This document shows, one piece after another, positions 33,463 to 42,683 of a stretch of 64,000 nucleotides of DNA. Below the pieces are notes generated by a model. That model was given only the letters and a program-made list of their open reading frames with translations. It did no database searches and had not been told where the DNA came from. A program made the position numbers and the translations under genes. Position 1 is the first letter of the stretch. Each line of letters starts with the position of its first letter. The DNA is from an uncultured Lachnospiraceae bacterium (GTDB lineage Bacteria; Bacillota; Clostridia; Lachnospirales; Lachnospiraceae): positions 65,641 to 129,640 of the forward strand of contig URUY01000007.1 in NCBI GenBank assembly GCA_900551115.1. The letters are read 5' to 3'.

Positions 33463-34618
33463 TATCGATATCAGCAGCCTCCTCATAGGACTCTTCAAAG
33501 CCGTCCTCTTCATAGTCTTCGTCCTCGTACTCGTCATACTCATCCACATAGTCCTCGTATCTGAAGCCGGGAGCATCCTTTGCCTGTGTCTCTGACTTGA
33601 TATCAATCTTGTAGCCTGTCAGTCTTGCGGCAAGCCTTGCATTCTGTCCTTCCTTACCGATGGCAAGGGAAAGCTGATAATCGGGTACGACTACTTTCGC
33701 AGTCTTTTCATCCGGGTCAGCGAATACAGCAACGATTTTGGCGGGAGACAATGCATTCTGAATCAGATTGCCGGGGTTCTCATCCCAGTTTACAATATCT
33801 ATTTTCTCTCCGCGCAGCTCTTCTACTATGGCGTTTACCCTGGCACCGTTTAATCCTACACAGGCGCCTACGGCATCTACATTGGGATTGTTGCTCCACA
33901 CTGCAATCTTGGTACGGCTGCCGGCCTCACGGGCAATGCTCTTAATCTCTACGGTGCCGTCCTTGATTTCCGTTACTTCGGATTCAAACAGTCTCTTTAC
34001 CAGCTCCGGATGTGTGCGGCTTACATTGATACGGGGACCCTTCGGGGTATTCTTTACTTCCAGAATGTAAACCTTGATTCTCTCGGTAGGTTTAAATACC
34101 TCACCCTTCACCTGCTCGCTTTCTGTCAGCATGGCATCAGCCTTTCCTAAGTTGATGCTGATATTACGTCCTACATAACGCTGTACCACACCGGTCACTA
34201 CATCCTTTTCCTTCTCATAGTACTGGTTGTAAATTACGCTTCTTTCCTCTTCGCGGATTTTCTGCAGAATGACATTCTTTGCATTCATGGTAGCGATACG
34301 TCCAAACTCCTTGGATTTGATTTCCACATGCAGAATATCTCCGACCTTTGCCTTGGAAGAAATCTCCTGTGCGGCGGGAAGCGCAATCTGCAGGCAGTCG
34401 TCCTCCACATCCTCCTCCGTTTCTACTACCTCTTTTTCTGCATAGCATAAAAAGTCGCAGGTTTCCCTGTTGATTTCCACCTTAATATTATCCGCCTTGC
34501 CAAAATGGTTTTTGCATGCCGTTACCAGAGAATTTTCAATCGCTTCAAACAATGTTTCTTTGCTGATTTCCTTCTCCTTTTCTAATATATCAAGTGCTTC
34601 CATCAATTCTTTATTCAT
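33455..34618 (-). CDS. nusA: Transcription termination/antitermination factor NusA
   Basis: RNA polymerase-associated factor controlling pausing and termination. In 387 aa the N-terminal polymerase-binding domain (~1-130), S1 domain (GVVQRYVGRNISINLGKADA, ~136-200) and two KH domains (AVGACVGLNGARVNAIVEEL; LAIGKEGQNARLAARLTGYKI) are present. The C-terminus is an acidic Asp/Glu/Tyr tail of about 40 residues with no E. coli-type AR repeats, as usual in Firmicutes. Confidence 0.96.
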   Translation of the reverse strand: MNKELMEALDILEKEKEISKETLFEAIENSLVTACKNHFGKADNIKVEINRETCDFLCYAEKEVVETEEDVEDDCLQIALPAAQEISSKAKVGDILHVEIKSKEFGRIATMNAKNVILQKIREEERSVIYNQYYEKEKDVVTGVVQRYVGRNISINLGKADAMLTESEQVKGEVFKPTERIKVYILEVKNTPKGPRINVSRTHPELVKRLFESEVTEIKDGTVEIKSIAREAGSRTKIAVWSNNPNVDAVGACVGLNGARVNAIVEELRGEKIDIVNWDENPGNLIQNALSPAKIVAVFADPDEKTAKVVVPDYQLSLAIGKEGQNARLAARLTGYKIDIKSETQAKDAPGFRYEDYVDEYDEYEDEDYEEDGFEESYEEAADIDNE

Positions 34619-34650
34619 TTTCCGTTATCCTCCTGTTTTCGTTCTATATT

Positions 34651-35115
34651 TTAAAAATCAAACGCAAGCCTGATAAGCGCCACATCGCTTTTTGCAAATA
34701 CCATTTCCCCGCTCTCTGTTTCTACGGTTATGGAATCCGCATCATAGGCTTTCAATACGCCTGAAAATTCTTTGCATTTTTCAATTGGTTTATACGTTTT
34801 AACCTCTACCTTTTCTCCGAGGCTCTTTTCAAAATGCTTATCCTTTTTTAAGGTTCTGCCAAGTCCCGGACTTGAAACCTCCAATATATAAGCGTCCTCG
34901 ATAAAATCTTCCTTATCCAGTACCTCGGACAAGGCCCTGCTTACATTTTCACAATCCTGAATGTTTACTCCCTCCGGCTTGTCAATATAAGCTCTTAAAT
35001 ACCAGTCTGCACCTTCTTTTACATATTCCACATCATAGATGTCCACACCGTTTGCGGAAGCTATGGGTGTAAGCAGTGCCTCTGTTTTGGATTCGTATGT
35101 CTCTCTTTTAGACAT
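34651..35115 (-). CDS. rimP: Ribosome maturation factor RimP
   Basis: Needed for 30S assembly. The start at 35115 gives 154 aa, the normal length, and follows a GGTGGG/AAAGGA region; the longer frame to 35244 crosses a hairpin. Family motifs are ANGVDIYDVEYVKEG and YILEVSSPGLGRTLKKDKHF. It is the first gene of the nusA-infB operon. Confidence 0.94.
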   Translation of the reverse strand: MSKRETYESKTEALLTPIASANGVDIYDVEYVKEGADWYLRAYIDKPEGVNIQDCENVSRALSEVLDKEDFIEDAYILEVSSPGLGRTLKKDKHFEKSLGEKVEVKTYKPIEKCKEFSGVLKAYDADSITVETESGEMVFAKSDVALIRLAFDF

Positions 35116-35198
35116 GTACCCACCTTTTCCTTTCCATATGAAGTTGTATTTTCCTGCATGGCGGAATATATCACACCATTTTTTGTTACACACATACA

Positions 35199-35226
35199 AG
35201 AAAGAGTGGCGCAAGCCACTCTTTCT
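35199..35226. terminator. 12-bp GCAA-loop hairpin downstream of the symporter gene
   Basis: AGAAAGAGTGGC (35199-35210) pairs perfectly with GCCACTCTTTCT (35215-35226) around GCAA. It lies between the symporter stop and the rimP start on the minus strand. The following bases are only weakly T-rich. Confidence 0.6.
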
Positions 35227-35302
35227 AATATCATCACTATGCAACTATACTCAGTTTATACCTGTTTATCAAAAAAGTCAACAGCAAAAAGCTAATCTTT
35301 CC

Positions 35303-36844
35303 TTATTCTTCGTTTTCCTCATCCGTAAGCACCAATTTCTGCTCAACCGTTACCAGCTCTTCATAGCAGATAAACAGTTCATCCGTCTTCTCCTTCTTCA
35401 TCTTGGGAGAAATAAGGCTCACAGCCGGTACTACGATAAGACCTGCTATCATAGCAGCTGCACCTGCATTAATCGGAGATTCTATAAATTTAAAGAACAT
35501 ATTGGATACCGTAATGCCGATACCGCAGGCAAAGCTTGCCCAGACAGCCGCTTTCGTCACTCCCCGCCAATACAGACCGTAAAGGAAGGGTGCCAGGAAA
35601 GCGCCTGCAAGCGCTCCCCAGGAAATACCCATAAGCTGCGCAATAAAAGCAGGAGGGTCAAGTGCCAGTACTACAGAAACTGCCACAAAGACAATCAAAA
35701 ATACACGCATCCATAAAAGCTGTTTTTTGTCATCCATCTTTTTCACAATATTTCCCTTGATAAAATCCAGAGTCAGCGTAGAGCTGGAGGTCAGTACCAG
35801 AGAGGACAGCGTTGACATGGAAGCTGACAGTACCAGCACAATAACGATTCCGATTAAAATATCGGGCAGTGTATTTAGCATAACCGGAATAATCGCATCA
35901 TAGATAACGCCGCCCTGTGCGTTTCTGATAGCTTCCGTATCGAAAAGCCTGCCGAAACCGCCAAGGAAATAGCAGCCGCCGGAAATAATTACCGCAAATA
36001 CCGTAGAAATAATAGTTCCTGTCTTTACAGCCTTTTCATCCCTTATGGCATAGAATTTATGTACCATCTGAGGCAGTCCCCAGGTTCCTAAGGAGGTCAG
36101 GATTACTACACCTAACAGATTTAAGGGGTCCGGTCCGAAGAAGGAGGCAAATGCTCCCTGCTGTCCTTTTGTCACCGCAATATCGCTTGGAATCTCGGAA
36201 AGCCTGAATACAGCCTCCATAAAACCGCCCTGTCCGTTCAATACAGCCGCAATAACTGCCACAATGCCAAAGAGCATGACGATACCCTGTATGAAGTCGT
36301 TGATTGCCGTAGCCATATAACCGCCCATAATAACATAGACACAGGTCAGTGCCGCCATTACGGCAACGCACACCGCGTAGGGAATGTCAAAGGCCATTTC
36401 AAACAGCCTCGAAAGGCCGTTATACACCGATGCCGTATAAGGAATCAGGAACACAAAGGAAATCAAAGATGCTGCAACCCTGAGTGCATTGCTGTCAAAG
36501 CGTTTGCCAAAGTAATCCGGCATGGTCTTTGCCCGCAGATGCTTACTCATAATACGGGTTCTGCGCCCCAATACCACCCAGGCAAGCAGAGAACCGATTA
36601 AGGCGTTGCCGATACCAATCCAGACTGCCGACAGTCCGTACTTATAACCGAACTGCCCCGCATATCCCACAAAAACCACCGCGCTGAAATAGGAGGTGCC
36701 GTAAGCAAAAGCAGTAAGCCACGGGCCTACGCTCCTGCCTCCCAATACAAAATCATCTACATTGGTAGCGTGCCGTCTGGCATACAGCCCCACACCTAAC
36801 ATCACGCAAAAAAATACCAGTAACATCAAAACCTTCGCTATCAT
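35303..36844 (-). CDS. Sodium:solute symporter (SSS family)
   Basis: Membrane importer of 513 aa with about 13 hydrophobic segments. The N-terminus (DDFVLGGRSVGPWLTAFAYGTSYFSAVVFVG) is typical of the SSS family that includes PutP and PanF, with ASLISFVFLIPYTASVYNG and a charged C-terminal tail. Substrate is not evident. It lies downstream of the paaK-iorA-iorB-paaK-ACT genes on the same strand but is separated from them by a 212-base gap with a large palindromic element, so co-regulation is only an inference. Import of an aromatic or other carboxylic acid would fit the context. Confidence 0.9.
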   Translation of the reverse strand: MIAKVLMLLVFFCVMLGVGLYARRHATNVDDFVLGGRSVGPWLTAFAYGTSYFSAVVFVGYAGQFGYKYGLSAVWIGIGNALIGSLLAWVVLGRRTRIMSKHLRAKTMPDYFGKRFDSNALRVAASLISFVFLIPYTASVYNGLSRLFEMAFDIPYAVCVAVMAALTCVYVIMGGYMATAINDFIQGIVMLFGIVAVIAAVLNGQGGFMEAVFRLSEIPSDIAVTKGQQGAFASFFGPDPLNLLGVVILTSLGTWGLPQMVHKFYAIRDEKAVKTGTIISTVFAVIISGGCYFLGGFGRLFDTEAIRNAQGGVIYDAIIPVMLNTLPDILIGIVIVLVLSASMSTLSSLVLTSSSTLTLDFIKGNIVKKMDDKKQLLWMRVFLIVFVAVSVVLALDPPAFIAQLMGISWGALAGAFLAPFLYGLYWRGVTKAAVWASFACGIGITVSNMFFKFIESPINAGAAAMIAGLIVVPAVSLISPKMKKEKTDELFICYEELVTVEQKLVLTDEENEE

Positions 36845-36898
36845 TCCTTATCCCTCTCACATTTTGTATACGTTTTCAGGTAATTGAAAAATATTTTG

Positions 36899-37025
36899 GT
36901 GCAATTATATTCCATGAAAACCGCGCTCTCGCTCCGTAAAAAACGTAGCAGTACATAGGGCTGTAAAATACACAGCCCAAGTGCTGACGTTTTTTAAGGG
37001 CTTTTCATCGGAATATAAGTTGCAC
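36899..37025. repeat. Large imperfect palindromic element (copy A)
   Basis: The ends GTGCAATTATATTCC (36899-36913) and GGAATATAAGTTGCAC (37010-37025) pair with one indel; inward AAAAAACGT pairs with ACGTTTTTT, and the tip is GGGCTGT/ACAGCCC around AAAATAC. The left arm has about nine extra bases. The stretch 36990-37027, read on the minus strand, is 35/38 identical to 62581-62618. No coding capacity. Confidence 0.85.
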
Positions 37026-37056
37026 TTAACTATTTTTCAATCACCGTCATTACTCT

Positions 37057-37485
37057 TTACATATTCTGAATTTCTTCCGCTGTCACCAGCTCCACGTCTG
37101 TTCCCTTAAGTACCTCTGCCGCCTTTGCAAGGTCAGAGGTCTTTAATACGATGGAAGCGTCATCCGTTCCCGTGGAAAGTGCATACATATATTCAATATT
37201 GATGCCGGATTTGCAGATTACCTCCAAAAGCTCCTGCAGCTGGCCTACCCTGTGGCAGAGCTTAATGCCCAGCACGTCTGTCAGCATAGCGGAAAAGCCG
37301 TTTGCCGAAAGGGCTTCCCTTCCTGCCTCCGGTTTTGTTACCAAAAGCCTTAAAAGGCCGTAATCGCTGGTATCCGCAAGACTTAAGGATACGATATTGA
37401 CATCATTCTGCTTTAACACGTCCAATACCTCCTCCAGTCTGCCTTCTCTGTTTTCAATAAAAACGGATAATTGTTTAATATACAT
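37057..37485 (-). CDS. Tandem ACT-domain protein
   Basis: Small (142 aa) protein made of two ACT domains: IKQLSVFIENREGRLEEVLDVLKQNDVNI at residues ~3-31 and KLCHRVGQLQELLEVICKSGINIEYMYA at ~75-102. ACT domains bind amino acids, and this stand-alone type is often found beside phenylacetate-CoA ligase and indolepyruvate oxidoreductase genes. It probably senses an aromatic amino acid and controls a partner enzyme. It lies 14 bases after paaK in the same operon. Confidence 0.88.
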   Translation of the reverse strand: MYIKQLSVFIENREGRLEEVLDVLKQNDVNIVSLSLADTSDYGLLRLLVTKPEAGREALSANGFSAMLTDVLGIKLCHRVGQLQELLEVICKSGINIEYMYALSTGTDDASIVLKTSDLAKAAEVLKGTDVELVTAEEIQNM

Positions 37486-37499
37486 AAGCCTCTCCTTTC

Positions 37500-38798
37500 C
37501 TAAACCAGTTTACGTTTATCAATGACATGGACAGCCTTGCCCATGCTTCTCTCGATTGTCTTCGGTTCCACAAGCTTTACCTTTACAGCCAGACCGATAG
37601 CATGCTGAATAACGGTAGCTATCTTCTTTGTCAGCTTTTCAAGCTCCTTTATTTCATCGGAGAAAAATCTTTCTTCTACCTCTACCTGTACCTCAAGGGT
37701 ATCCAGATTGTTTATACGGTCCACTATCATCATGTAATGAGGCGTTGTTTCGCCCATTTCAAGAAGTGCCGACTCAATCTGGGACGGGAATACGTTGACG
37801 CCGCGGATGATCAACATATCATCAGAACGGCCCTTGAAGCGGCTGATTCTTGCAAGCGTCCTGCCGCATTCGCAGGGTGTATAGTCAATGCTGGTAAGGT
37901 CTCTTGTCCTGTAACGCAAAAGAGGAAGCCCTTCTTTGGTGATGGTAGTAAATACCAGTTCTCCCGTCTCTCCCGCAGCCACAGGTTCAAGCGTCTCTGG
38001 ATGGATAATTTCAGGCAGGAAATGGTCCTCATAAACATGAAGCCCTTTATGGAAACGGCAGTCGCAGGCAACACCCGGTCCCATAACCTCACTGAGGCCG
38101 TAAATATCATGGGCATTGATATGCAATTTATTTTCAATCTGCTTACGCATATTTTCGGTCCATGGCTCTGCACCGCAAATGGCTGCCTTTAACTTGATAT
38201 TGGGAATATCTCCCGCCTCCTCCAATGTCTCAGCAATATGCAACAGGTAAGAAGGGGTACAGGCAATGGCCGTTACGCCGAAATCCTTCATCATGGTAGT
38301 CAGCTTTTTCGTATTGCCGGTAGACATGGGCACTACCATGGCTCCCAGCTTTTCTGCTCCGCCGTGGGCGCCCAAGCCCCCGGTAAAAAGACCGTAGCCG
38401 TAGGCTACCTGAATAACATCATCTCTTGTCACGCCTGCCATGGAAAGCGCTCTTGCCACACATTCGCTCCAGATTTCCAAATCTCTTCTGGTATATCCCA
38501 CTACCGTTGCTTTGCCTGTGGTACCGCTGGAGGCATGCACTCTTACGATTTCCGACTGGGGAACTGCAAACAGGCCGAAGGGATAATTGTCCCTTAAGTC
38601 ACTTTTGGTGGTAAAGGGTAATTTAGATAAATCTTCAAGCCCTCTGATATCACCGGGTTCAATCCCCAGCTGCTGCATTTTTTTACGGTAAAACGGTACG
38701 TTATGGTAGACTCTGTCCACCGTCTTTACCAGTCTTGCACTCTGCAGGACGGTCATCTCATCCCTGCTCATACATTCCTTCGTTTCATTCCATATCAT
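37500..38798 (-). CDS. paaK: Phenylacetate-CoA ligase family (second copy)
   Basis: AMP-forming acyl-CoA ligase of 432 aa. Nucleotide-binding HASSGTTGKATVVGYTRRD (~residues 88-106), IYGLSEVMGPGVACDC, and the C-terminal GRSDDMLIIRGVNVFPSQIE are the family motifs. The start at 38798 follows AGGAGG. It is similar along its length to the ligase at 41195-42496 but clearly diverged. Aryl acids (phenylacetate, hydroxyphenylacetate, indoleacetate) are the likely substrates. It follows iorB, overlapping its end region. Confidence 0.9.
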   Translation of the reverse strand: MIWNETKECMSRDEMTVLQSARLVKTVDRVYHNVPFYRKKMQQLGIEPGDIRGLEDLSKLPFTTKSDLRDNYPFGLFAVPQSEIVRVHASSGTTGKATVVGYTRRDLEIWSECVARALSMAGVTRDDVIQVAYGYGLFTGGLGAHGGAEKLGAMVVPMSTGNTKKLTTMMKDFGVTAIACTPSYLLHIAETLEEAGDIPNIKLKAAICGAEPWTENMRKQIENKLHINAHDIYGLSEVMGPGVACDCRFHKGLHVYEDHFLPEIIHPETLEPVAAGETGELVFTTITKEGLPLLRYRTRDLTSIDYTPCECGRTLARISRFKGRSDDMLIIRGVNVFPSQIESALLEMGETTPHYMMIVDRINNLDTLEVQVEVEERFFSDEIKELEKLTKKIATVIQHAIGLAVKVKLVEPKTIERSMGKAVHVIDKRKLV

Positions 38799-38811
38799 TT
38801 TGCCTTTCCTC

Positions 38812-39381
38812 CTAGTCTTCAAAGCCTCTTAAAAACGCCTTTTTGTTGATTTCCACCGTCTTAGGGGGCACTGTTTTTTCGATTACCTTAAGCCACATAT
38901 CCTTATCAAAGTCCATATGCTTTGCCGCAAGTCCCAATACGATTACGTTAAAAGCCTTCACGTTGCCTAACGCCGCTGCTTCTTCCATAGCATTTATAGC
39001 ATATACCTTATACTTTTCTGACAGCTTTTCTATAATATTTTCAGGGTAGGCTGCTGCGCCGGTCACCACCGTAATCGGATCGATGCGCCAGTCATTTACC
39101 ACGATAACGCCGCCTTTTTTAAGAAAATGAGCATATCTTAAAGCTTCCAGCCTTTCAAAGGCAATCAGTACATCCGCACAGCCTTCTTCTACAATAGGCT
39201 CTGCCACTTCACTGCCGTAGCGTACAAAGGTAACCACGCTGCCGCCGCGCTGCGCCATGCCGTGTACCTCCGATAATTTTACGTCATAGCCGGCTTCTAC
39301 CGTCATACCGCCTAAAATACGGCTGGTAAGCAGCGTTCCCTGCCCGCCGACGCCTACAATCATAATATTTTTTGTTTCCAC
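38812..39381 (-). CDS. iorB: Indolepyruvate:ferredoxin oxidoreductase, beta subunit
   Basis: Gamma-domain-type subunit of the 2-oxoacid:ferredoxin oxidoreductase for aryl pyruvates. The 189 aa begin with IMIVGVGGQGTLLTSRILGG and contain EVHGMAQRGGSVVTFVRYG, both characteristic of IorB. It works with IorA, encoded 71 bases upstream, to convert aryl pyruvate plus CoA to aryl-acetyl-CoA, CO2 and reduced ferredoxin, reversibly. Confidence 0.94.
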   Translation of the reverse strand: METKNIMIVGVGGQGTLLTSRILGGMTVEAGYDVKLSEVHGMAQRGGSVVTFVRYGSEVAEPIVEEGCADVLIAFERLEALRYAHFLKKGGVIVVNDWRIDPITVVTGAAAYPENIIEKLSEKYKVYAINAMEEAAALGNVKAFNVIVLGLAAKHMDFDKDMWLKVIEKTVPPKTVEINKKAFLRGFED

Positions 39382-39452
39382 TTATTCATCCTCCTGCTTT
39401 CTTTCAATAACTTCTGTAAGTACTGTCTCTTCAAGTACCATTGCTTTAAATA

Positions 39453-41192
39453 CTATCGCTTCTCACAGGAAATTGCATCAAACATACAAAGATTCTTACA
39501 CAGTCCGCAGCCATTGCACATGGTTTCGTCTATGGAAATCGTACCGTCCGCATTCTTTGTCAGAGCCGGACAGCCCGGACGCAGACAGGCACCGCACTTT
39601 TTACATTTTTCAGGAATGGGTCTGCACACATTGGGGAATACATTGCCCTTTAACAGCACGCAGGGAGACTTGGTAATGATAACGGAAACCTCTTCCCTGT
39701 TCGTTTCCTCCTTGATAACCCTCTCAAGCTCTTTTAAATCAAAAGCATTTACTTCACAGACATGCTTGATGCCCATGGATTTGCAAAGCTCATAAATATT
39801 GATGGCAGGAACCACCTCACCCATTAACGTCTTACCGGTTGCCGCATGGTCCTGATGCCCTGTCATGCCTGTAGTGGAGTTATCTAAAATCATAACCGTG
39901 CCGTTACCCTGGTTATATACCATATTCATCAGGGAATTGACGCCTGTATGCATAAAGGTAGAATCACCGATAACTGCAACCCAGTTTTTGATGTAATCCT
40001 TTCCCTTTGCCTTTTCCATACCGTGAAGAGTGGAAATGCTGGCTCCCATACATACCGTGGTATCAATAACGTTAAGGGGGGCAACTGCACCTAAGGTATA
40101 ACAGCCGATATCCCCTGCCGCATGGATTTTTAACTTGTTAAGCACGGAAAATACGCTTCTGTGGGGACAGCCGGGACACAAAATAGGCGGTCTTGCAGGC
40201 ACCTTTTCCGGTTCTTCCATAAAGGAAGTATCCTGAAGCACGGCCTTGCGCAGCATATTGGCGCTGTACTCTCCCTGAATGGTAAAGATTTCCTTGCCGA
40301 CAGCTTTAATGCCCCAGGAACGTACCTGCTCCTCTATAACCGGTTCCAGCTCTTCAAATATGTACAGCTTATCTACTTTAGAAGCAAATTCTTCAATTAA
40401 TTTTCTGGGCAGGGGATGCACCATACCAAGCTTTAAGACAGACGCATCAGGACACGCCTCCCTTACATACTGGTAAGGAATACCGCTGGTAATAAAACCG
40501 ATGGAAGTGTCCCTGTACTCTGCTCTGTTAATAGAAAAATCACAGCTGTCTTCTGCAAGCTTCTTCATCCGCTCTTCCACATACAGATGACGGCCCTTCG
40601 CATTGCCGGGCATCATAACGAATTTAGCCGGATTGCGCTCATAAGCCTTGTCTTCAGGCTCCACCCTGTCACACAGCTCCACTGTTCCCTGAGAATGGGA
40701 AAGTCTTGTAGTAGTCCTTAAGATCACCGGTGTATCGTAGTTTTCACTTACCTCAAAAGCAAATTTCATAAATTCCTTTGCTTCCGCACTGTCAGAGGGC
40801 TCTACAACCGGCACAATGGCAGCTCTCGCCACACATCTTGAATCCTGTTCGTTCTGGGAGCTGTAAAGGCCGGGGTCGTCTGCTGCCACCAGCACCAAAC
40901 CGCCGTTCACACCTGCGTAGGAAATGGTATACAAAGGGTCGCTTGCTACATTTACCCCTACATGCTTCATGGAAGCCATAGCTCTGACACCGCTTATGGA
41001 AGCACCTATTGCCACCTCCATAGCTACCTTTTCATTGGGAGACCACTCTGCGTAAATCTCCGGATATTTTACGATATTTTCACTGATTTCTGTACTGGGC
41101 GTGCCGGGATAAGCAGCAGAAACCTTTACTCCTGCCTCATATGCACCTCTGGCAATCGCCTCATTTCCCAACATAATTTTTTTCTCTGCCAC
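39453..41192 (-). CDS. iorA: Indolepyruvate:ferredoxin oxidoreductase, alpha subunit
   Basis: Large subunit (579 aa) with a transketolase-like pyrimidine domain (GNEAIARGAYEAGVKVSAAYPGTPST), a TPP-binding domain (CPGCPHRSVF near residue 340; GDSTFMHTGVNSLMNMVYN with the metal site), and a C-terminal two-cluster ferredoxin domain (CKKCGACLRPGCPA and CNGCGLCKNLC). Start is a GTG preceded by AAAGGATG, two bases after the upstream ligase stop, so translation is coupled. The enzyme handles phenylpyruvate, hydroxyphenylpyruvate and indolepyruvate. Confidence 0.95.
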   Translation of the reverse strand: MAEKKIMLGNEAIARGAYEAGVKVSAAYPGTPSTEISENIVKYPEIYAEWSPNEKVAMEVAIGASISGVRAMASMKHVGVNVASDPLYTISYAGVNGGLVLVAADDPGLYSSQNEQDSRCVARAAIVPVVEPSDSAEAKEFMKFAFEVSENYDTPVILRTTTRLSHSQGTVELCDRVEPEDKAYERNPAKFVMMPGNAKGRHLYVEERMKKLAEDSCDFSINRAEYRDTSIGFITSGIPYQYVREACPDASVLKLGMVHPLPRKLIEEFASKVDKLYIFEELEPVIEEQVRSWGIKAVGKEIFTIQGEYSANMLRKAVLQDTSFMEEPEKVPARPPILCPGCPHRSVFSVLNKLKIHAAGDIGCYTLGAVAPLNVIDTTVCMGASISTLHGMEKAKGKDYIKNWVAVIGDSTFMHTGVNSLMNMVYNQGNGTVMILDNSTTGMTGHQDHAATGKTLMGEVVPAINIYELCKSMGIKHVCEVNAFDLKELERVIKEETNREEVSVIITKSPCVLLKGNVFPNVCRPIPEKCKKCGACLRPGCPALTKNADGTISIDETMCNGCGLCKNLCMFDAISCEKR

Positions 41193-41194
41193 GT

Positions 41195-42496
41195 CTATAC
41201 ATCCTTTCTCAAATCTTTTACTCTTTTGGCTTTTCCTTCAAAGCGCTGCAGCGTATTGGGGGATTCCAGACTGATTTTGGCATCCAGCCCCAGCATCACG
41301 CGCAGCTTGCTCTTTATCATCTTTTCAATGGCTTCCAGCTCCTTAAAGGAGTCGGTTGCCTTTAACAGTTCTACCCTGATTTCCATTCTGTCCGTATGAT
41401 TTTCACGGGTCAGGATAATCTCATAATGGGGACCGATTTCCTCCACGCTTAAGATAACCTCTTCAATCTGGCTGGGGAATACGTTTACGCCTCTGATTTT
41501 CAGCATGTCATCCGTTCTGCCGTCCAGGTTTTCCATACGGCAGGTGGTACGCCCGCATTTGCAGGGTTCATAGATAAGACGGGTGATATCCTTTGTCCTG
41601 TAGCGGATAAGCGGAAGGCCTTCCTTATAAATACAGGTCACAACCAGCTCGCCCTTCTCTCCGGGAGGCAGTACCTCGCCGGTCTTTGGATCTATAATTT
41701 CCGGAATAAAATAATCCTCGTTAATATGCATACCGCAGAGATATTCGCATTCTCCGGATACACCGGGACCCATCAGCTCGCTCATGCCGTAGTTGGAGGT
41801 CACCTTTATATCATCTCCCCAGAGCTTATGCATCTCCGCACGCATGGCATCTGTTAAAAGCTCGCTTCCCACCAGACCTATTTTTACCTGTAAATCCTTT
41901 TTGGGGTCGATGCCCATGGACTGCGCCACTTCCGCTAACCGGAGCGCATAGGAGGGCGTTGCTACCAGAAGCGAGGTGCCAAAATCCTTCATATACATAA
42001 TCTGCTTTTCGGAATTACCCGTAGAAGAGGGAACCATGGTCGCACCGATATTTTCAAGGCCGTAATGCAGTCCCAGCGCGCCGGTAAACATACCGTATCC
42101 GAAACATATCTGTGCCACATCCTTTTTGGTGGCGCCGCCCATTACCGCAATACGGGATACACATTCCGTCCACATCTGCAAATCTCTTCTTGTATATCCG
42201 ACTACCGTAGGCTTGCCGGTAGTGCCGCTGGACGCATGAATACGCACAAGCTCTTCCTTGTCTACGGCAAACAGACCGAAAGGATAATTGTCACGCAAAT
42301 CCTGCTTCGTGACAAAGGGCAGCTTTGCCAAATCCTTCAGGCACTTGATATCAGCAGGCGCAACACCTGCCTCCTCCATCTTCCTTCTATAGGCAGGTAC
42401 CTTATCCCATACCTGATGCACCGTCTGTTTTAAGCGCTCAAGCTGTATGGCTTCTATTTCCTGTCTTGACAAGGTTTCTTCTTTTGACCATATCAT
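41195..42496 (-). CDS. paaK: Phenylacetate-CoA ligase family (first copy)
   Basis: First gene of the aromatic-acid operon, 433 aa. Motifs: HASSGTTGKPTVVGYTRRD, SNYGMSELMGPGVSGEC, and GRTDDMLKIRGVNVFPSQIE. The GRTTCRMENLDGRTDD stretch and a Cys pair (EPCKCGRTTC) match PaaK-type ligases. Having two diverged ligases in one operon suggests different aryl acids, or one catalysing the reverse, energy-conserving direction. A good ribosome site, GGAGG, precedes the ATG. Confidence 0.9.
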   Translation of the reverse strand: MIWSKEETLSRQEIEAIQLERLKQTVHQVWDKVPAYRRKMEEAGVAPADIKCLKDLAKLPFVTKQDLRDNYPFGLFAVDKEELVRIHASSGTTGKPTVVGYTRRDLQMWTECVSRIAVMGGATKKDVAQICFGYGMFTGALGLHYGLENIGATMVPSSTGNSEKQIMYMKDFGTSLLVATPSYALRLAEVAQSMGIDPKKDLQVKIGLVGSELLTDAMRAEMHKLWGDDIKVTSNYGMSELMGPGVSGECEYLCGMHINEDYFIPEIIDPKTGEVLPPGEKGELVVTCIYKEGLPLIRYRTKDITRLIYEPCKCGRTTCRMENLDGRTDDMLKIRGVNVFPSQIEEVILSVEEIGPHYEIILTRENHTDRMEIRVELLKATDSFKELEAIEKMIKSKLRVMLGLDAKISLESPNTLQRFEGKAKRVKDLRKDV

Positions 42497-42637
42497 AATT
42501 TATCCTCCAAGTTTCCTTCCATTCCCCTGCACTTTAACACTACAAAGCATTAATTTCACAAAGTACACCCATTGTACCACACTCTCCACTCGGATTTCTA
42601 CCATCAAAACCAACAAAGATTTGGTCGTTTTTTTGGC

Positions 42638-42683
42638 AATAGGAAACAGCACCCGGTAAATGGGTGCTGCCTGTCCTATTTTT
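42638..42683. terminator. Hairpin at the 3' end of the Bce-type permease gene
   Basis: CAGCACCC (42647-42654) pairs with GGGTGCTG (42662-42669), extended outward by AATAGGA/TCCTATT. The permease stop codon is in the stem. In the sense (minus) direction there is no U-tract; on the plus strand TATTTTT follows. Confidence 0.55.

Noticed and set aside
35116..35244. N-terminal extension of RimP
   Set aside because: Crosses the 12-bp hairpin and adds non-conserved residues; the ATG at 35115 gives the normal length.
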